A stretch of DNA of 64,000 bases from Verrucomicrobiaceae bacterium (GCA_016713035.1 JADJPW010000014.1:1-64000), one strand, 5' to 3'. Positions 1-7,988 are shown, counted from the first letter of the stretch. The notes: generated by a model from the letters alone, not told the origin. Program-made: numbers and translations.

Positions 1-1082
1 AATTTCGCGAAGCCACACTCGGTGGCAGGTTCATTAACGCCTCGACCTCAGCGGTGGAGAAGAGCAAGCCACCGGCTTTGGCGGTGTGCGGCGTTGCGCC
101 TCTGGCTGACCAGGGGAGCATGCAGGACTCATTCCGTGACCGAGGATGTCGTCGATGACGGCCTTCACATTCTCTTTGAAGCCACGACCATTGGCAAAGA
201 GGCCACTGCTGATCGCATCTGGATGAATGACCTGGAAGTAAAGCTGCTCGTGCGCTTTTCACCCGCAGGAAAACACGGACTTGATGTCGAGATGCGCACC
301 GCCACCACGCAGCGTGGCAGTCCACCGCCGATCATGCCACCCATCACCTCGATGAGCAGAGCAGGCCGTAGCCTTTATGCGCACCAAAGGCAGCAACCAC
401 GCAGCTTCATTGGCATCGGTGGTGGGTTGTGCGTTTTTATCGACGGCAGCACCAGCGGGAGAGGCTTGCCCACACGCTTCAGCTGCCGCACGCTGGCCCA
501 TAGCCACGGTGGATGTAGCCCAGTCGATCACAGATCGGAAGCCGCAGGCATCCTGCGTGGGTAGGACATTTAGGAGTGGGATGGTGCCCAGCACGGGAAT
601 TTACCACCAGGGCACCACCTCTCACCGAGGGTGGAGGTGCAGTTGTGTAGGGCGATGTAGCCCTTCTTCGCCGCATCCATCACGCGTAGCCGCCGCCCCA
701 GAGGGGTAGTGGAAGGCATTGTCCACATGGACTTGACCGATGCCGTATTTGTCCGCTAGCTCCATGCAGCGCTCCAAAACGGCGCGGAAGGCCACACTCT
801 GACCGAGTCAGATTGCCATCCCAGACCTCACTGGCAGAGAAATTTCTTGTCGATCACCTTCACCTCTCCGCACCCGGCTTGCAGCCACCCTGGCACTGCC
901 AAAGAGATGATCGAGATGCAGCGCCTTGATGGCATTATGCGTGCGGATGCCATGAGCACTGGCCTTCCACAAAAACGGGCCGCATCCTCCGCCTCTGCGG
1001 TCGATAGAAGCCACGGTGCTGATAGCAGCACGGACGAGATCATTATGAACTGCGGCGGGATGATGTGATAGGTAGTCGGCAT
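1..1082 (-). pseudogene. Decayed Ldh-family (malate/L-lactate-type) NAD(P)-dependent dehydrogenase, runs off left end
   Basis: Fragments in all three minus-strand frames read, in order, like a single Ldh_2-family oxidoreductase. An N-terminus MPTTYHIIPPQF begins at 1082. It is followed by HGIRTHNAIKALHLDHLF, then KVIDKKF. Near 540-480 comes VIDWATSTVAMG, followed by GAAVDKNAQPTTDANEAAWLLP, which spans the family's central region. Near 240-170 comes FQVIHPDAISSGLFANGRGF followed by a C-terminal helix. The C-terminal end reaches position 1. No single frame stays open, so at least five frame changes are needed. Enzymes of this family oxidise 2-hydroxy acids with NAD(P). A protein from this copy is unlikely unless the indels are sequencing errors. 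It lies divergently from the DUF1501 gene at 1253. Seen: the fragments. Inferred: decay. Confidence 0.75.
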
Positions 1083-1252
1083 GGGAAAAGTGCGGGAAGA
1101 TGGAGAACGCGGCACCCGGTTTGCGCAGGCGGAGCCGGGGGCAAGCTCATTTCATCCCCCAGAGTCCCGCCTCCAAGCAAGTCCCCTGCCCTGAAATTCG
1201 TTTTATTCACACACACGCAACCCAAGATCCCCGAGAACCGGGCACTCACCCC

Positions 1253-2734
1253 ATGCATCCTGTCGAGCACCAGATCCAGCAAACACGCCGCGAGTTCTTC
1301 AACACGACGGCCAGCGGCCTCGGAGCACTCGCCCTCGGCTCGCTCCTGACTCAAGAAGGCCTCCTCAGCGCTGAAACCGCCGCTGGAGCCGATCCCCTAC
1401 TGCCCAAAGCACCCCATTTCCCGGCCAAAGCAAAGAACTGCATCTTCATCTTCTTTGAGGGCGGCCCCAGCCAAGTCGATCTCTTTGACCCGAAACCAAA
1501 ACTCAATGAACTCAACGGTCAGAGCCTGCCCGACAGCATGACCAAGAATGTGCGCTTTGCTTTCATCCGCAAAGAAACCGCCAAACTCATGGGCAGCCCG
1601 CGGAAATTCACCAAGCACGGCCAATGCGGCATGGATTTCAGCGACCTACTGCCTCACATGGCCAAACAAGCCGATGACTGGCTCATGATCCGCAGCCTGC
1701 ACACGGACCAGTTCAATCACCATCCCGGCCAGCTCGTGCTGCACTGCGGCCGCGCCCAGTTCGGCCTACCCACCGTCGGATCGTGGCTCAACTACGGCCT
1801 CGGCAGCATGTCGCGGAATCTGCCCGGCTACGTCGTGCTCAACAGCGGACGCGGCACCAGCGGCGGCGCATCCCTCTGGCAGAGCGGCTTCCTACCCAGC
1901 ACCTATGCAGGCGTCTTGTTTCGCAATCAGGGCGAGCCCGTCCTGAACCTGAAAAACCCGCCCGGCATCCCCATGAACCTCCAGCGCAAGGGCCTGGATA
2001 CCCTCATGGAGCTCAACCAGAGCCGCTACGACCAAATCCGCGATCCAGAGATCGCCAGCCGCATCGCCGCGTATGAGCTCGCCTTCCGCATGCAGGCCTC
2101 CGCCCCGGAGCTGATCGACCTCAAAGGCGAAGACGCCAAAACCCTCGAAATGTACGGCGTCAATCGTCCAGACGCCAAGATCAAAGCCACGCGGCGGCGG
2201 CCCCGGCCAGTACCAATCCCTTTGCCACCAACTGCCTGCTCGCACGTCGCCTCGTCGAGCGCGGCGTGCGCTTTGTCCAGCATCATGCACGCCAGTTGGG
2301 ATCACCACAGCGGCCTCGACAATGAACTCGCCTTCAACGCCGGTATGGCCGATCAGCCCATCGCCGCACTCATCAAAGACCTCAAGCAACGCGGCATGCT
2401 CGATGACACCATGATCATCTGGGGCAGTGAATTTGGCCGCACTCCACTGGGCGAAAACCGCGGCGGCAATCCCAACGCCACAGGCCGCGACCACCACCCC
2501 TTTGCCTTCACCATGCTCGCCGCAGGCGGCGGCATCAAAGGCGGCCAAATCTACGGCGAAACCGACGAAATCGGCTGGAGCATCGCCCGCGACCCCGTCG
2601 ATCTGCACGACTTCCACGCCACCCTACTCCATCAGTTCGGCTTTGATCACCTACGCCTCACCCACCGCTTCCAAGGCCGCGACTTCCGCCTCACCGACGT
2701 CGCCGGAAAAGTCATCAAGCCATGGATCGCCTAA
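1253..2734 (+). CDS. DUF1501 family secreted protein (sulfatase-like fold), with a frame-scrambled patch
   Basis: A 493-residue DUF1501 protein. The start at 1253 puts a twin-arginine motif (TRREFF) and a hydrophobic stretch at the N-terminus; the open frame extends upstream without a sensible signal. Family marks include FFEGGPSQVDLFDPKP near residue 65, HASWDHHSGLDNELAF and GSEFGRTPLGENRGGN. Between about 2190 and 2300 the frame gives an atypical proline/serine-rich run. The neighbouring frames there give GGGPGQYQS and then FATNCLLARRLVERGVRFVQ, the sequence the family normally has. Three small indels with net zero shift therefore seem to garble about 35 residues. DUF1501 proteins are exported and abundant in Planctomycetes and Verrucomicrobia; their biochemical role is unsettled. 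No DUF1549/DUF1553 partner is adjacent. Confidence 0.85.
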   Translation: MHPVEHQIQQTRREFFNTTASGLGALALGSLLTQEGLLSAETAAGADPLLPKAPHFPAKAKNCIFIFFEGGPSQVDLFDPKPKLNELNGQSLPDSMTKNVRFAFIRKETAKLMGSPRKFTKHGQCGMDFSDLLPHMAKQADDWLMIRSLHTDQFNHHPGQLVLHCGRAQFGLPTVGSWLNYGLGSMSRNLPGYVVLNSGRGTSGGASLWQSGFLPSTYAGVLFRNQGEPVLNLKNPPGIPMNLQRKGLDTLMELNQSRYDQIRDPEIASRIAAYELAFRMQASAPELIDLKGEDAKTLEMYGVNRPDAKIKATRRRPRPVPIPLPPTACSHVASSSAACALSSIMHASWDHHSGLDNELAFNAGMADQPIAALIKDLKQRGMLDDTMIIWGSEFGRTPLGENRGGNPNATGRDHHPFAFTMLAAGGGIKGGQIYGETDEIGWSIARDPVDLHDFHATLLHQFGFDHLRLTHRFQGRDFRLTDVAGKVIKPWIA

Positions 2735-2868
2735 GCGCAGCCACCGTGACTTTTAGCAAAGCCTGAAGGCACAGCCCACGAAGGAGGCAACGATCTGGAT
2801 CAAACTGCATCACGGAGCCGAGGTGGAATGGAAATCAAAGCTTAGTGATCTGCCTGGCCGGATGGTGA

Positions 2869-2902
2869 GGGAGGTTTGACAGGCCCAATCCTGTCACCTC
2901 CA
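2869..2902. other. Stem-loop in the convergent intergenic region
   Basis: GGAGGT (2870-2875) and GACAGG (2878-2883) pair with CCTGTC (2890-2895) and ACCTCC (2896-2901). This makes a 12 bp stem with a two-base bulge and a CCCAAT loop. It lies between the convergent DUF1501 gene and the first cassette-like gene. No T-run follows on either strand, so a factor-independent terminator is only one possibility. Nothing else is evident in 2735-2936. Confidence 0.35.
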
Positions 2903-2936
2903 CCCGATTTCGCCGTTGGTGGTTCAGTATGGCGGT

Positions 2937-3426
2937 TCATCGCTGTGGCGGACTACTCGTGAAGGTGGATGTGGCCAAAATGTCGTCGAATGGCAGTCCA
3001 AGCGGACTGGTGATCCTGAGTGCTCTCGAATGGCCTCGCTGTTGTCCTGCGACAATCATGCTGATGATCTCGCCCCTATGCCGCAATCCAACGGACTCAC
3101 CATCAAGGCTCCAGACAGTAGAGAAGTCTGTGGAGGCTGGATGCTCAATTAGTGCTCGATCCGAAGCGACATCCTTCGATATACACGGAGGCTGGGCAGT
3201 CTCTCGCAGGCTTGGTGCTTTCGGGCTGAGATAGATAAAGCCAAACCATGCCATCCATCTCCTCAAGAATCGCTGTACGATGTGAGTTGGGGTGCTTCCA
3301 TGAAAGGAAGAGACCTCGACCATCTGACTTGTTGGCTGCTGGGATGTCGTCCATAGAGCTATTATTCCGGCTACATGCGCTCACAAAGCAAACGAATAGG
3401 ACAATCAATGCTGCTGAGAGACGCAT
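2937..3426 (-). pseudogene. Small lipoprotein, apparently frameshifted; first unit of the cassette-like array
   Basis: The intact part, 3426 down to 3145 (93 codons), starts MRLSAALIVLFVCFVSACS, a lipoprotein signal with an SAC lipobox. It continues to a stop after GCRFGSSTN. Immediately downstream another frame continues with protein-like sequence (DFSTVWSLDGESVGL, then SRALRITSPLGLPFDD) to a stop at 2937. One shift near 3165 would join the two into about 160 residues, matching the size of the three neighbouring units (151-170 residues). Function is unknown. The start at 3426 is chosen because it gives a clean signal peptide; the upstream extension of the frame runs through the palindromic repeat. 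Alternatively, the 93-residue form is real and the downstream frame is chance. Confidence 0.6.
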
Positions 3427-3443
3427 GGCGCTGAGAGGTGAGC

Positions 3444-3530
3444 GCTTCGGATCAGGCGACGGCGAGCGCAAGACGTTGCTGACACGACAGACAGCCTTCG
3501 AGCCGTTACTAGATCCGTTTTGTTCGCCCT
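3444..3530. repeat. Palindromic attC-like repeat, copy A
   Basis: First of four related ~90 bp elements. It begins GCTTCGGATCAGGCGACGG and continues through GCGCAAGACGTTGCTGACAC and GCCTTCGAG to ATCCGTTTTGTTCGCCC. The two ends are inverted copies of each other (CGGATC against GATCCG, with GGCGA-type outer arms), so the whole could fold into a long imperfect hairpin. It sits just upstream of the start of the lipoprotein unit and just downstream of the YcxB-like gene's stop. Confidence 0.8.
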
Positions 3531-3560
3531 TGGGTTGCCCTGTGGTTCTGTCTGCTGGAT

Positions 3561-4061
3561 TCATCGGTCGGTAATCTTAGCCCCTGCGGCCCTGCACCTC
3601 TCCACCATGAAGGCGAGGGATGCGTCTGGAATCTGCGAGGCTGGAACAATGGAATACATGGCACCTTGGAAACCGAGCAAAACTAGGTCTCTGTATCTCC
3701 GCAGCTCGGCAATGGCTGTCCATGCGAGTGAAACGGAACCAAGCGAACTCCGTGCCTCGATGGTCTCGTCGGTCAGGCGGTATGCAGCTCTGCCGTCTGT
3801 GATCATATCGAGCTTGGAGAGCGAGCGACGCAGCCCGATCATGTAGCTGGTAACAAAGATAAGAGCCGCCAATCCAAGCACTGTCAGTCCGATGATCGAA
3901 ATAGTGCCAAGACCTCCCGAGCGAGAGTCAAAGTAGGCACTGACCAGAACGAGCCCAGCGGCTACCAGCAGAGTCCAGATGCGCTGTCCCCGGAAAAACC
4001 AAGCGTGCCAAGCGGCCTTCATCATGGACGAATCAACTGTGACCTCAAACTCGTGCGGCAT
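3561..4061 (-). CDS. YcxB-like small membrane protein, cassette-like unit
   Basis: A 166-residue protein, MPHEFEVTVDSSMMKAAWHAW at the start. Two transmembrane helices follow (about residues 30-45 and 52-75). The C-terminal soluble part, YRLTDETIEARSSLGSVSLAW followed by LVLLGFQGAMYSIVPASQI, resembles the YcxB-like C-terminal domain. Molecular function of that family is not established. Start codon lies 28 bases after repeat copy B, and copy A follows the stop, so the gene is a single ORF enclosed by two repeats. All units here point the same way. I see no promoter of its own. Confidence 0.7.
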   Translation of the reverse strand: MPHEFEVTVDSSMMKAAWHAWFFRGQRIWTLLVAAGLVLVSAYFDSRSGGLGTISIIGLTVLGLAALIFVTSYMIGLRRSLSKLDMITDGRAAYRLTDETIEARSSLGSVSLAWTAIAELRRYRDLVLLGFQGAMYSIVPASQIPDASLAFMVERCRAAGAKITDR

Positions 4062-4089
4062 TTCGGTGGCTTGTTGGGTTGGGCGAGAC

Positions 4090-4178
4090 GCTTCGGATCA
4101 GGCGACGGAGAGCGCAAGCCGTTGCTGACACAACAGATAGCCTTCGAGTCGTTGCATGCATCCGTTTTGTTTCGCCTT
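4090..4178. repeat. Palindromic attC-like repeat, copy B
   Basis: Second copy, beginning GCTTCGGATCAGGCGACGG and ending ATCCGTTTTGTTTCGCC. Comparing the left arm GGGCGAGACGCTTCGGAT (4081-4098) with the reverse complement of the right end (GGCGAAACAAAACGGAT) shows the inverted symmetry most clearly. A GTTGGGC heptamer just outside the left arm resembles an integron R-box core, but its orientation relative to the genes is not the canonical one. Confidence 0.8.
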
Positions 4179-4208
4179 CCTTGGTTGGTTTATGGTGGAA
4201 GCTCATGT

Positions 4209-4664
4209 CTAGGGCAACTGACTGATAGTGGGCGTGTTACTTGGTCGGAGCAGATCGGGCCGAAACTGAAGCAATGCATCTCTAAACGTCCATCGCAGCC
4301 TCACCGCTATAGATCCGGCTTCTGACTGAATATGAACTCTGTAACCTCCCAAAGACCAAGTGGACAGGGACTCCACATGTGTGACCAGGCTCCACGGCAC
4401 GAAAAATGGCGGATGGAAGGCTCTAAAGAGTATCATAGCGTAAAACCAAAGTCCTTCAGTGCTTGGAACAACACGAACGACATTGCTGTAGTTTGCGTGC
4501 CAAGACCCGTTAAACCTAGTATGAGGAGATCCGAATGAAGGCCCCTTAGGGCGACCAACGCTGCCGCCGTGACGCTCGGCAAAGGCTCTCCATCCACTCT
4601 GTGCAACCTTGTAACTGATAAACAGCCACATCCCGACAAAGAAAAACGGGAACCATAATGGCAT
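4209..4664 (-). CDS. Small membrane-anchored hypothetical protein, cassette-like unit
   Basis: A 151-residue protein starting MPLWFPFFFVGMWLFISYKV, one N-terminal membrane helix, then a soluble domain with WFYAMILFRAFHPPFFVPWS and an arginine-rich tail. I prefer the start at 4664 over 4694 because AGAGGTGA lies seven bases upstream and the hydrophobic helix then begins the protein. Similar short one-helix proteins are, to my recollection, common in planctomycete and verrucomicrobial accessory DNA; function unknown. It is enclosed by repeats C (upstream) and B (downstream). Confidence 0.65.
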   Translation of the reverse strand: MPLWFPFFFVGMWLFISYKVAQSGWRAFAERHGGSVGRPKGPSFGSPHTRFNGSWHANYSNVVRVVPSTEGLWFYAMILFRAFHPPFFVPWSLVTHVESLSTWSLGGYRVHIQSEAGSIAVRLRWTFRDALLQFRPDLLRPSNTPTISQLP

Positions 4665-4725
4665 CGGGTCACCTCTCTGAGCTAGGAAGATCATGGTCGC
4701 GAAAGACGCTTGTTAATTGGGCGAG

Positions 4726-4809
4726 GCTTCGGATCAGGCCACGGCGAGCGCAAGACGTTGCGGGCACGAAAGACAGCCTTCGAGGCCTGTATCCGTTTTG
4801 TTTGACCTT
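4726..4809. repeat. Palindromic attC-like repeat, copy C
   Basis: Third copy, more diverged (GGCCACGGCG instead of GGCGACGGCG; GTTGCGGGCACG in the centre; GCCGTTACTA partly lost). It still ends ATCCGTTTTG. It lies between the stop of the HEAT-like gene and the start of the 4664 gene. Divergence among copies argues against recent simple duplication of whole units. Confidence 0.75.
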
Positions 4810-4816
4810 GTTGGTT

Positions 4817-5329
4817 TCATAACTTTTTCTCAACTTTCCAGTTCGGCGCAAAACCGAGACCGGTGTCCCATGCGATTACTTCGTTCGGATGGCCATTCTG
4901 CCACCAACTTCTCCACGCCTCGAAATCGCGTCCGAAGTGCTTCCCAGTGATCGACTCCAGCCGAGACACGTTCTCGTCTAATGACTTCCGGGCTGTGTGA
5001 CGAAGAGCCTTGATGAGGTAAGGTGTAGCTTCCTGCCGCTTGCACGCACCAATGTAGTAGGCAGCGTTCAACCAGACGTAGTCGTCTGGATGCTTCAAAA
5101 GCAGTATCGCTCGATCAACGGCAACTGGATCAGCTCGCGTGGTGAGGAATGACAGGCTCTCTCGCACTAAGTCTTTATCGGGGGAATCAAGGTTCGCTGC
5201 CCAGCGGTGCGCCGGAACAACTCCGGGGGCCATGTTTTCGGTAAGTCCAGAAAGAAATGAGCTGGACGGAATGATCCAGAAGATGAGCGCCAGACTGACA
5301 ATAATCACGGCTATCTGTTTAGGGGGCAT
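4817..5329 (-). CDS. Small membrane-anchored HEAT-repeat-like protein, cassette-like unit
   Basis: A 170-residue protein with a single N-terminal membrane helix (residues 5-22, IAVIIVSLALIFWIIPSSSF). The soluble domain carries helix pairs of HEAT/PBS-lyase type: VDRAILLLKHPDDYVWLNAAYY, then EATPYLIKALRHTARKSLDE. The C-terminus is tryptophan-rich (FEAWRSWWQNGHPN). No enzymatic motif is visible; such proteins usually act as binding scaffolds. Repeat D lies upstream of the start and repeat C starts seven bases after the stop. Confidence 0.65.
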   Translation of the reverse strand: MPPKQIAVIIVSLALIFWIIPSSSFLSGLTENMAPGVVPAHRWAANLDSPDKDLVRESLSFLTTRADPVAVDRAILLLKHPDDYVWLNAAYYIGACKRQEATPYLIKALRHTARKSLDENVSRLESITGKHFGRDFEAWRSWWQNGHPNEVIAWDTGLGFAPNWKVEKKL

Positions 5330-5362
5330 GGCGGTGGACTTTGTTGGTTAGCCATATCAACG

Positions 5363-5430
5363 ACTCGGATCAGGCGACGGCGAGCGCAAGACGTTGCTGA
5401 CACGACAGATAGCCTTCGAGCCGTTACTAG
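5363..5430. repeat. Palindromic attC-like repeat, copy D, truncated by an IS
   Basis: Fourth copy, near-identical to copy A (CGGATCAGGCGACGGCGAGC through GAGCCGTTACTAG). It stops exactly where the IS terminal repeat begins. The missing ATCCGTTTTGTTCGCCC end is not found beyond the other end of the IS. Confidence 0.8.
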
Positions 5431-6985
5431 ACCCAATGCCGCTAAGCAAAAGGGTCGATGATGAGATCGTCGCTGGCTTGGAGAGAAGAGGTCGAGAGCA
5501 GGCGTGGCCATTTGCTCACGGGCTGTCGCACCTTGCGCTGGCAACTACGTCTTCGTCGCGCTGGCAACGCGGCTTGGGCGATTTGCTCTCGCACTCGGCG
5601 CACCAGCACTCCTTGTGCCGCCTCGTCCATGAGGCCCTGCGCTGCCTCCAGCACCAGTAGCAGCGCTACGGTGTGCTCCAAACAGTGGCTCATGCTGATG
5701 CGCAGCGCTCCTGCCTGCCGGACTTCTTCATCCTCACTGCTCTGTGCGCAGGCTAGTCGCTCCTCAGCCACCAGTGAGCTGGCGATGAGGAGCGCGGCGA
5801 GTTCTTGCTGTGCTGTCTCGGTGCGTTGTGCGCTGAGCAAATGCCCTCCGTGAAGCACGAGCTTGAGTTCTTTGTAAAGACTTCCTGTTCCCAGCGCTTC
5901 GCATACAACGCCAACAACTCACGCGCACTGCCCTGCTGCACGCTCAGGCTCGTCCACAGCCGCACCTTCACCCACTCTCCAGCGGCGTTGCGCACTCGCC
6001 CCACGATCTCGCGCACTGGCAACTCGCTCTGGCGCATCGGCGGATGTTTGCGCGGGCGGCCCCGCGCTTTGTTCGCCTCGGGTGTCTGCTTCTCGTCAGC
6101 TTTGGACGGAGCTGTTGTTGACGAGTCTGCGCATGGGCTCTCACGCTCGCGCAGACTCACCACCACCTCCGCACTGCCATCGGCATGCACGCTTTGCACT
6201 CGCACGGAGAGCTTTTGCCGCACCTCGGACCAAAAGTGACTCTGCGTGCGCTGCGAATGTTTTTGCAGTTCTTTGAGCATCGGAGCCTGCCCGTAATCGC
6301 GGTCGGCGATGAGCAGGCTGCGAGCTGGTAGCGCGGCGAGCAGCGGATCGGCCAGCGATTTCTCATTGAGCGCACCCAGTGACATCGATACGGCCAGCGG
6401 TGCATGGGTGCCAGGCTCGACCAGCGTGCTCATGGAGAGCTTGGCAAAGGCTGCCTGCGCACGACGACTGCGGCTTTTGGGCACTTGGGCGTTGATCTGC
6501 ACGGTGTTAAGCAGGTTCCACTGCCCACCGTCGATGCCGACCAAGCGCAGCCCGGCGAAAAAACACGCTGGATGCCGCTGCTCACAGGCTAGCGGCACCA
6601 GGGAGTGGCGCATGCAGGCATCGAAAGCTTGGGTGGATATCTTCAAACGACGCTGGCTTAGCGCCGCGGAGCCGATGCGCACAGCAAAATAACGACCGAT
6701 GATCTGCTGCAGGCTGCCGCAAGCGTGCAGACTTTGGGCGACCATGCCGGCGATGAGTTGCCAACCGAGAAGTTTGCGTCGCGGCCCTTGGTGCGTTGGT
6801 TCTGCCCGCAGTTCCTCGGGCAACTGCTCGACGCCGAGTTTTTTGCGGATGCGTGCAGAGAGATGATGTTCGTATCGCGGTGGGCTGGATGGCTTTACCA
6901 TCTACCGCTAGTTGACTCAGCTACTCAGTTGTACAGCACTCTTTTCGCCCCTCTTCGCTTTTTTTGCTTAGCGGCATTGGGTCTA
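5428..6985 (-). mobile_element. IS4-family insertion sequence
   Basis: Bounded by inverted terminal repeats of about 23 bp: TAGACCCAATGCCGCTAAGC at 5428 onward, and its reverse complement ending at 6985. Total length is about 1.56 kb and it holds one transposase gene in two frames. No long target-site duplication is visible; flanks share only a TA/CTA-like match, which could be part of the repeat tips. The element interrupts repeat D, and its right end lies 14 bases from the tRNA-Arg gene. Confidence 0.85.
5442..6901 (-). pseudogene. IS4-family DDE transposase, single frameshift
   Basis: The N-terminal frame (6901 to about 5877) carries the first catalytic aspartate in VGIDGGQWNLLNT, the second in LLIADRDYG, and LYAKRWEQEVF. 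The frame then shifts by one base at about 5876, and the C-terminal frame continues YKELKLVLHGGHLLSAQR to a stop at 5442. Joined, the two give Y-x2-R-x3-E-x6-K, the IS4 YREK signature, so the shift falls between the catalytic Glu and Lys. This is either one lost T in a short T-run (mutation or sequencing error) or, less likely, programmed -1 frameshifting; no strong slippery heptamer is evident. As read, the main ORF product would lack the end of the catalytic core. Confidence 0.85.
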
Positions 6986-6999
6986 AAAGGTAAGAAGCG

Positions 7000-7071
7000 T
7001 ATCCCCGACAGGAATCGAACCTGTATTTAGAGTTTAGGAAACCCTCGTTCTATCCATTGAACTACGGAGAC
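7000..7071 (-). tRNA. tRNA-Arg (anticodon CCT)
   Basis: The minus strand folds as a complete cloverleaf of 72 bases: acceptor GTCTCCG/CGGGGAT with two wobble pairs, D-arm GTTCAATGGATAGAAC, anticodon stem AGGGT/ACTCT around loop TTCCTAA (anticodon CCT), T-arm ACAGGTTCGATTCCTGT. No encoded CCA. Its 5' half (tRNA positions 1-34) is duplicated at 13818-13851. The 5' half and upstream promoter now used by the gene were therefore probably delivered by the integrated element. Confidence 0.9.
7038..7071 (-). repeat. Attachment site attL (within tRNA-Arg)
   Basis: 34 bp identical to 13818-13851, covering the tRNA from its 5' end to the first anticodon base. Crossover near the anticodon loop is usual for tyrosine recombinases, but the duplicated side here is the 5' half. 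Confidence 0.8.
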
Positions 7072-7120
7072 GCTTGTAAAATCAAGGCTTCCAGCGTTTT
7101 TAGGCGTCGTAAAACCTCAA

Positions 7121-7196
7121 AGTAAGAATGAAAGTAAGAATACGTCCACTCGTTTTCATGGTTATCCCAGGCTGTCTTTTCTGTCCAGTAGAAGGG
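7121..7196. repeat. Sub-terminal direct repeat, left copy
   Basis: AGTAAGAAT-G-AAAGTAAGAAT followed by (A)CGTCCACTCGTTTT and, further on, GTCTTTTCTGTCCAGT. The same series occurs at 13725-13790 beside the other junction. Itself contains a doubled AAGTAAGAAT motif. Plausible integrase arm-binding sites. Confidence 0.6.
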
Positions 7197-7200
7197 AGAG

Positions 7201-7488
7201 GTGCGTATTGCATGTGGCGAGAGGGGCGGTTACAATCATGCAGCCGTGTCCACCCTAGTCCTTGATCCCTCTGCGCCTTTCTTCGGCCTGTTTTCGACAG
7301 GCGAGCCAGTTATTGTCTTCAACAAGGGCGAGAAGCTGGGAGTCTTCCTCCCAACCACACCCAAGCCGCAAAGCGTCCCTCTCCCTGATTTCCGCGCCCG
7401 ACTGCGGAAGACATGGGGCAGCCGGGTTTTCAGCGATGCGGAAGTGAAGGCGATGCGCGAGGCAGAACTTGAACACTGCCACGGCTAA
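7201..7488 (+). CDS. Putative antitoxin of a VapBC-like pair
   Basis: Up to 95 residues. The core STLVLDPSAPFFGLFSTGEPVIVFNKGEKLGVFLP has the outline of Phd/YefM-type antitoxins (strand, helix, then a GEPVIVFNKGEKLGVFLP hairpin). The charged helical tail FSDAEVKAMREAELEH would be the toxin-binding part. The GTG at 7201 follows GGGAG at very short spacing; an internal GTG at 7246 would give a tighter 80-residue protein. Its stop overlaps the toxin's start (TAATG), the usual arrangement for antitoxin-toxin operons. It would neutralise the PIN toxin and repress the operon. Assignment leans on context and residue pattern. Confidence 0.65.
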   Translation: MRIACGERGGYNHAAVSTLVLDPSAPFFGLFSTGEPVIVFNKGEKLGVFLPTTPKPQSVPLPDFRARLRKTWGSRVFSDAEVKAMREAELEHCHG

Positions 7489-7946
7489 TGCACTGCGCAG
7501 ACACTTCCTTTCTGTGTGCTCTCTATCGCCAACAGGCGAATTCGGAGCGTGCCATTGCCACCTTGGAGGCCATAGGTGGTCCAATCGTTATCTCTCCCTT
7601 ACTTGCCTACGAATTCAGGCAGGCGGTGCGCTTCCAGGTGTACCTGCGCTCTCGTGATCCGAAGAAAGGCTATCTGGAGACGGAAGCAATGTCCATGCTG
7701 GCGCAATTCGAGAACGATCTGGAATCCGGCGTGGTCATCGAAGCCGGTGCGGACTGGACAGAGATAGCGGTAGAAGTGGATCGACTGAGCGAACGACACA
7801 CGATGAAGCGCGGCGCTCGTTCCTTTGACCTGCTACACATCGCTACGGCCTTGAAATGGGAGGCTGCGGTATTTCTGAGCTTTGACGGGTTGCAGCGTGA
7901 AGTCGCGGCGGCAGAGGGGCTGAATGTGCTGCCCTCACTGGCTTGA
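7488..7946 (+). CDS. PIN-domain RNase toxin (VapC-like)
   Basis: A 152-residue PIN domain with the acidic residues in the expected order: Asp5 (CADTSFL), Glu near 43 (LAYEFRQA), Asp near 114 (RSFDLLHIATAL) and Asp near 130 (FLSFDGLQ). PIN toxins cleave tRNA or rRNA with metal ions bound by these acids. The ATG overlaps the antitoxin stop by one base, which suggests coupled translation. Length is slightly above the usual 130-145. Within the integrative element it would act as an addiction module. Confidence 0.85.
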   Translation: MHCADTSFLCALYRQQANSERAIATLEAIGGPIVISPLLAYEFRQAVRFQVYLRSRDPKKGYLETEAMSMLAQFENDLESGVVIEAGADWTEIAVEVDRLSERHTMKRGARSFDLLHIATALKWEAAVFLSFDGLQREVAAAEGLNVLPSLA

Positions 7947-7988
7947 CGCATCACCAGGTAATTGCACAATCGACTCCATTTTCTGACC

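Noticed and set aside
22..1115. Several short overlapping ORFs as separate genes
   Set aside because: Together they translate to pieces of one Ldh-family dehydrogenase on the minus strand in different frames.
3444..5430. Calling the repeats proven attC sites
   Set aside because: Core heptamers are not in the canonical orientation by eye and there is no integrase in the window; kept as attC-like only.
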